A stretch of 64,000 nucleotides of DNA, from the NCBI GenBank assembly GCA_965200435.1, contig OZ241337.1:558001-622000 (forward strand). The letters are read 5' to 3'. The position numbers and the translations under genes were made by a program. This stretch comes from Bin75 sp965200435 (GTDB lineage Bacteria; Nitrospirota; Nitrospiria; Nitrospirales; UBA8639). Below are positions 60,472 to 64,000 of the stretch, piece by piece. Position 1 is the stretch's first letter. Each line of letters starts with the position of its first letter. The notes beneath the pieces were generated by a model. The model was not told where the DNA came from, ran no database searches, and worked only from the letters and a program-made list of their open reading frames with translations.

Positions 60472-60729
60472 ATGAACGACCAGTTAATGCAGGCCTATTT
60501 GGACGTTGAACGTTCCATGCAACGTTATAACGAGGTCCTCAATCACTATCTGATTTCTCTCCAATCCTCGGATGGCGCGGATGCCCGACGAAAACTCGAA
60601 CGCATGACCGCAGGCACAAAGGCCATGAAAGACAGTAGCAGTATTTATCTGTCCTATGCGAAATTTGTGGCCTATGGCATGCCGGAGAGTGAAGATCTCA
60701 TCGAAGAAGAGGACGATCTTCAAGCCTGA
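60472..60729 (+). CDS. Small helical protein of unknown function
   Basis: An 85-residue, mostly alpha-helical protein (AYLDVERSMQRYNEVLNHYL, RKLERMTAGTKAMKDSSSI) with an acidic end DLIEEEDDLQA. No recognised domain or signal peptide. Both a good promoter and a perfect GGAGGT site lie upstream, so it is probably expressed. Confidence 0.65.
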   Translation: MNDQLMQAYLDVERSMQRYNEVLNHYLISLQSSDGADARRKLERMTAGTKAMKDSSSIYLSYAKFVAYGMPESEDLIEEEDDLQA

Positions 60730-60863
60730 TCGCCGCTCGTCGCAAGCCCGGGGGCGTGGCTTGTTTCTCAACCAGACGTTTCCTTGGACCGAGCTTGGTC
60801 TCTAAACAGGCAAGGGCAGCCCCCAGTTCTTACGCTGAAACTCACCCTTGGCCGGAAGGGTCA

Positions 60864-60940
60864 TGGTCGGGGCGAGCCGATTTGAACGGCCGACCTCTCG
60901 CACCCCAAGCGAGTGCGCTACCGGGCTGCGCCACGCCCCG
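60864..60940 (-). tRNA. tRNA-Pro (anticodon GGG)
   Basis: The cloverleaf can be drawn: acceptor CGGGGCG/CGCCCCG, D-arm GCGCAGCCCGGTAGCGC, anticodon stem CTCGC/GCGAG with loop TTGGGGT, T-arm GGCCG-TTCAAAT-CGGCT, discriminator A and an encoded CCA end. It reads the CCC and CCU proline codons. It lies downstream of ihfA and merR on the same strand, an arrangement also known from gamma-proteobacteria, so it may share their transcript. Confidence 0.96.
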
Positions 60941-60983
60941 ACAATGATTCCAGCACTGGAGAAAGGCTGAACATCGTTTTGGT

Positions 60984-61355
60984 TTAATGAGGGAAGGTCC
61001 CGGTTTTGTGACGACTCGAGGCATTCAATATATCCAAAATGTGCCGGAGTTCTTCCCTGATCTGCCGCACCTGTCCGCCCGGAATTGAGGCGCTCGCCCG
61101 TCCGCTCACTTGCCGGCGGCGCCAGTTCCGTTTGAGGCCCGTGATGGTATAGCCTTCCTCATAAAGCATCCGTTTGATTTCCAGAACGACTTCGATCGTC
61201 TGTTTATCATACACCCGGTGCCGCCCCTGACTCTTTTTGGGGCGAAGGAAACTGAACTCGGATTCCCAGAAACGCAGTACGGAAGCCGGCAATTTCGTGA
61301 TCGTACTGACTTCACCAATTTTATAAAACGCCTTGTCCGGGAATTTACTCACCAC
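60984..61355 (-). CDS. MerR-family transcriptional regulator
   Basis: A 123-residue protein with a MerR DNA-binding domain at about residues 10-80: YKIGEVSTITKLPASVLRFW, then the wing SQGRHRVYDKQTIEVVLEIK and MLYEEGYTITGLK. The C-terminal helix is short and lacks Cys or a sensor domain, so the ligand is unknown. This small MerR type, next to ihfA and tRNA-Pro, is a conserved neighbourhood. Its target genes cannot be told. Confidence 0.88.
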   Translation of the reverse strand: MVSKFPDKAFYKIGEVSTITKLPASVLRFWESEFSFLRPKKSQGRHRVYDKQTIEVVLEIKRMLYEEGYTITGLKRNWRRRQVSGRASASIPGGQVRQIREELRHILDILNASSRHKTGTFPH

Positions 61356-61397
61356 GAGTATGACGGCCTCCCTGCCGGCCGAGGCACGAGGTTGGCC

Positions 61398-61673
61398 CTA
61401 TGAATTCACGTCTTTTTTGAAAATTTGACTCGCTCGAAAAATGACCACCCTTCGCGGAGTGATAGCAATTTCTTCACCTGTCCGAGGATTCCGCCCCTTA
61501 CGCTCTCCTTTGCTTCGCACCATAAAATTTCCGAATCCCGCAATTTTTACCGCCTCGCCTTTGTGCAACACCTCTTTCATACAATACAAAACGTACTCCA
61601 CCACACCCATGGCCTCGGTTTTGGAAATGCCTACCTGTTCACAGATGCGATTGGCAATGTCGGCTTTACGCAT
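61398..61673 (-). CDS. ihfA: Integration host factor alpha-like (HU/IHF family)
   Basis: A 91-residue DNA-bending protein beginning MRKADIANRICEQVGISKTE. The family signature KIAGFGNFMVRSKGERKG with NPRTGEEIAITPRRVVIFRA, including the Pro of the beta-ribbon arm, is complete. It is classed as IHF-alpha mainly by the TGEEI/ITPRR arm and by the neighbouring merR and tRNA-Pro; HU cannot be fully excluded. The Met at 61673 is preferred over an upstream in-frame Met at 61691. Confidence 0.9.
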   Translation of the reverse strand: MRKADIANRICEQVGISKTEAMGVVEYVLYCMKEVLHKGEAVKIAGFGNFMVRSKGERKGRNPRTGEEIAITPRRVVIFRASQIFKKDVNS

Positions 61674-61724
61674 AGCCCACCCTCTAGGCATTTTTTCACG
61701 ATAAAATTACCGGATTGGTCCTTA

Positions 61725-61753
61725 AACGTATCGAGCCTATGCCAGATTGTCAA
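61725..61753 (-). promoter_or_regulatory. Sigma70-like promoter of ihfA
   Basis: On the minus strand, the consensus TTGACA and a weak TACGTT are spaced by 17 bases, about 52 bases upstream of the ihfA ATG. Confidence 0.5.
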
Positions 61754-61794
61754 GATAATGACAAGCATTAACCCTTACTTGATTCAACTTTATC

Positions 61795-63366
61795 TCAAGA
61801 CTCGTTTTCCAGCAACTTGTACTCGATACTGTCGGCCAGGGCTTGCCAACTGGCTTCAATAATGTTCTCCGACACGCCCACCGTACCCCAGGTACTTTTA
61901 TGGTCGCCGGATTCAATCAGCACTCTGACTTTTGACCCGGTTCCGTGATTGCCCGCCAACACGCGCACCTTGTAGTCCAACAACTGGACTTCCCGGAGCT
62001 CCGGGTAGAATTTTTCGAGCGCTTTTCGTAAAGCATTATCCAGCGCATTGATGGGGCCGTCCCCCTCCGCCGCGGTCTGTTCCACAGTCTGATCGACTTT
62101 CACTTTGATCGTGGCTTCCGTTATCGGCACCTTATCGGCGTGCCGTTTCTCAACGATAACCCGCAAACCCAACAACTCAAATGAGGGGCGATGCGTACCC
62201 ATGGCCTCCCGGACCAGTAACTCGAACGACCCTTCAGCCCCTTCGTACTGGTACCCGTCCCGTTCCAAGTCTTTGAGTCGGGCCAACAGTTCCTGAAGAT
62301 GCGGATGATCTTTGGAAAGGCTGAAACCCAAACTTTCTAGCTTCTGGACCACTCCACTTCGACCGGTATTGTCCGAAATCAGCACCCGTTGCCGGTTGCC
62401 CACCGATTCCGGAGTAATATGCTCGTACGTTTGGGCATTTTTCTGCACGGCGTGGATGTGGACTCCTCCCTTATGAGCAAACGCCGCATCCCCGACGTAC
62501 GGTTGCCGCTTATTCGGCAACAGGTTCGCAATTTCAGAAACGAAATTGGAGACGTTCCGGAGTTGCCGTATCCGGTCGCCTCCCAATACTTCCATCTTCA
62601 TCTTCAACTCGAGATTGGCCAGCACGGAACAGAGATTGACGTTCCCACATCGTTCCCCGATTCCATTGATGGTCCCCTGCACTTGGCGCGCGCCCTCCTG
62701 AACGGCTACCAGAGTATTCGCCACCGCCATTTCCGCGTCATTATGCGCATGAACGCCCAAGGGCACCCGGCACGCCGGCTTGACCCTCGCCCAAATGGCT
62801 TGCACTTCCCACGGCATGGTCCCGCCGTTGGTGTCACAGAGAATGATCCGTTCGGCACCGCCGTCGGCTGCCGCTTGTATCGTCTGCATCGCATAGTCCG
62901 GATCGGCCTTAAACCCGTCGAAGAAGTGTTCGGCATCGTAAAAGACCCGTTTGCCGTGGGCACACAAGTACGCAATGGAATCCCTGATCAGTTCAAGATT
63001 GGTTGCCAACGCGGTGCCCAACGCCTCGGTGACGTGCAACGTCCAGCTTTTCCCGAACAGGGTGATGATTTTGGTTTCCGCTGCCAGAAGCGCCTGGAGA
63101 TTGCCATCGGTGTTGGCTGCTTGATTGGCCTTTCGGGTGGAGCCGAATGCCACGATCTTTGCGTGTTGCAACGGAATCGCCCGAATGGCCTGAAAAAATT
63201 CGATGTCCCGGGGATTGGATCCTGGCCATCCTCCCTCGATGAAATGGATGCCCAACTCATCGAGTTTCTGTGCGATGCGGACCTTGTCGTCAACCGAAAA
63301 ACTCACGTCTTCGGCCTGCGCGCCGTCTCGAAGCGTGGTATCGTAGATTTCCAAAGAATCCGTCAT
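61795..63366 (-). CDS. cimA: Citramalate synthase CimA-type
   Basis: A 523-residue acetyl-CoA/pyruvate condensing enzyme. The catalytic barrel begins DSLEIYDTTLRDGAQAEDVS, with the HxH and Asn motif HAHNDAEMAVANTL and INGIGERCGNVNLCSVLANL. The C-terminal LeuA-type allosteric domain (about residues 400-510) includes LLDYKVRVLAGNHGTGSKVR. Such proteins make R-citramalate for isoleucine, bypassing threonine. GxWPGSNP near the start (FIEGGWPGSNPRDIEFF) is typical of this subfamily rather than LeuA. ATG 63366 is preferred because a GGAAGG site is next to it. Confidence 0.92.
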   Translation of the reverse strand: MTDSLEIYDTTLRDGAQAEDVSFSVDDKVRIAQKLDELGIHFIEGGWPGSNPRDIEFFQAIRAIPLQHAKIVAFGSTRKANQAANTDGNLQALLAAETKIITLFGKSWTLHVTEALGTALATNLELIRDSIAYLCAHGKRVFYDAEHFFDGFKADPDYAMQTIQAAADGGAERIILCDTNGGTMPWEVQAIWARVKPACRVPLGVHAHNDAEMAVANTLVAVQEGARQVQGTINGIGERCGNVNLCSVLANLELKMKMEVLGGDRIRQLRNVSNFVSEIANLLPNKRQPYVGDAAFAHKGGVHIHAVQKNAQTYEHITPESVGNRQRVLISDNTGRSGVVQKLESLGFSLSKDHPHLQELLARLKDLERDGYQYEGAEGSFELLVREAMGTHRPSFELLGLRVIVEKRHADKVPITEATIKVKVDQTVEQTAAEGDGPINALDNALRKALEKFYPELREVQLLDYKVRVLAGNHGTGSKVRVLIESGDHKSTWGTVGVSENIIEASWQALADSIEYKLLENES

Positions 63367-63463
63367 CATCCTTCCAGTCCCCATCGACTCGGCATCGCCT
63401 GCCACAGGCGAAGGGCCAACTCTACGTATCTACTCTCATTACGTTTTCTTTTTCAAGGCCTCT

Positions 63464-64000
63464 TCACGGAGTTTCGGTATTTCCAGGCGCCTGGTCCAGT
63501 CCAAATTCCTTATGCAGGGCCCGGACGGCTTTGTCCACGTCACGTTCATCCAGGACACAGGAAATTTTAATTTCGGACGTGCTGATCATCATGATGTTGA
63601 CTTTTTCACGTGCGAGTGTTTGGAACATGCGTGATGCGACGCCCGAATGGGACCGCATGCCGACCCCCACCAGCGACACCTTGGCAATTTCTTCTTTGAC
63701 TTCGACGGCCCTTGCGTCGATTTCTGCAGCCGTTTGCGTGACCAGGGTCATCGCACGCACCAGATCACTCCGTGGCACCGTAAAGGAAATATCCGTCAAC
63801 GCATCCTGATGGCTCACATTTTGAATAATCATATCCACCACGATGGAGCGTTCCGCTACAACACCGAAGAGGTTCGCCGCAATGCCCGGTCGATCCGGAA
63901 CGCCCACCACGGTAATCTTGGCCTGGTTCCGGTCACCCGTGACCCCGGATACCACGGCTTGTTCCATATCAACGTCTTCATGCGTCACAAGGGTGCCTTC
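63464..64000 (-). CDS. lysC: Aspartate kinase, C-terminal regulatory part (runs off the window)
   Basis: The last 178 residues of a gene that continues beyond the right edge. Two tandem ACT domains are seen: AKITVVGVPDRPGIAANLFG and IAKVSLVGVGMRSHSGVASR, followed by VNIMMISTSEIKISCVLDER and the end KAVRALHKEFGLDQ. These bind lysine and/or threonine in aspartate kinases and give feedback control. The kinase domain lies outside. It sits 97 bases upstream of the cimA gene, so amino-acid synthesis genes are clustered. Confidence 0.92.
   Translation of the reverse strand, partial: EGTLVTHEDVDMEQAVVSGVTGDRNQAKITVVGVPDRPGIAANLFGVVAERSIVVDMIIQNVSHQDALTDISFTVPRSDLVRAMTLVTQTAAEIDARAVEVKEEIAKVSLVGVGMRSHSGVASRMFQTLAREKVNIMMISTSEIKISCVLDERDVDKAVRALHKEFGLDQAPGNTETP

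Noticed and set aside
60950..61400. Classical metal-responsive MerR regulator next to its efflux operon
   Set aside because: The protein has no cysteine sensor segment and the neighbours are ihfA and a tRNA, so no metal-resistance function is supported.

Overview
The window is bacterial chromosome from a Gram-negative organism of moderately high GC. Envelope genes (beta-barrel porin, two TatA-type proteins, several lipoproteins, lipid-A-type glycosyltransferases) indicate an outer membrane. The gene order murA-prmC-prfA-rpmE-rho next to a full histidine operon and dnaG-rpoD, together with overall protein style, suggests Nitrospirota (Nitrospira-like). That assignment is inference and was not tested by a search.

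Layout. 1-7.4 kb: start of a DDAH-like amidinohydrolase gene, then a five-gene plus-strand operon for a binding-protein-dependent sugar ABC transporter, a convergent 3-hydroxyisobutyrate-dehydrogenase-like reductase and two small genes (one DsrE-like). 7.4-11.6 kb: a restriction-modification pair whose HNH nuclease has an in-frame amber stop while the methyltransferase is intact, and a TPR/2OG-oxygenase gene broken by a frameshift. 11.8-26.8 kb: a long minus-strand housekeeping block, read right to left: rho, rpmE, prfA, prmC, murA, hisG, hisD, hisB, hisH, a lipoprotein gene, hisA, hisF, hisIE, dnaG and rpoD. 27.4-31.5 kb: small conserved genes (DUF2203, YciI, EVE) and the carbon-starvation transporter CstA.

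31.6-35.6 kb is an AT-richer island holding a large PHP-like/SMC-like ATPase and a Schlafen-type AlbA_2/GHKL protein. It is the best candidate for a little-described defence system here. 35.8-52.8 kb is accessory and repeat-rich: YajQ, lipoproteins, a porin, two TatA homologues, a methyltransferase, a GT2/LAB_N/GT39/PAP2 envelope-modification cluster, broken toxin-antitoxin genes and a truncated parA. Two families of short inverted-repeat elements are scattered through it. One is a 142-bp MITE with clear 4-bp target duplications. Three full-length copies sit inside genes (a hicB-like antitoxin, an addiction-module antitoxin and parA), and the original reading frames can be rebuilt across two of the insertions.

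52.8-64 kb returns to core genes: M1 peptidase, ftsY, ybeY, phoH, mutM, zinc-ribbon and small proteins, an ICMT/DUF1295 membrane enzyme, tRNA-Pro(GGG) downstream of ihfA-merR, citramalate synthase and the regulatory end of aspartate kinase. Reading frames, motifs, repeats and duplications were read directly from the sequence. Family names rest on motif recognition, and no database search was run.
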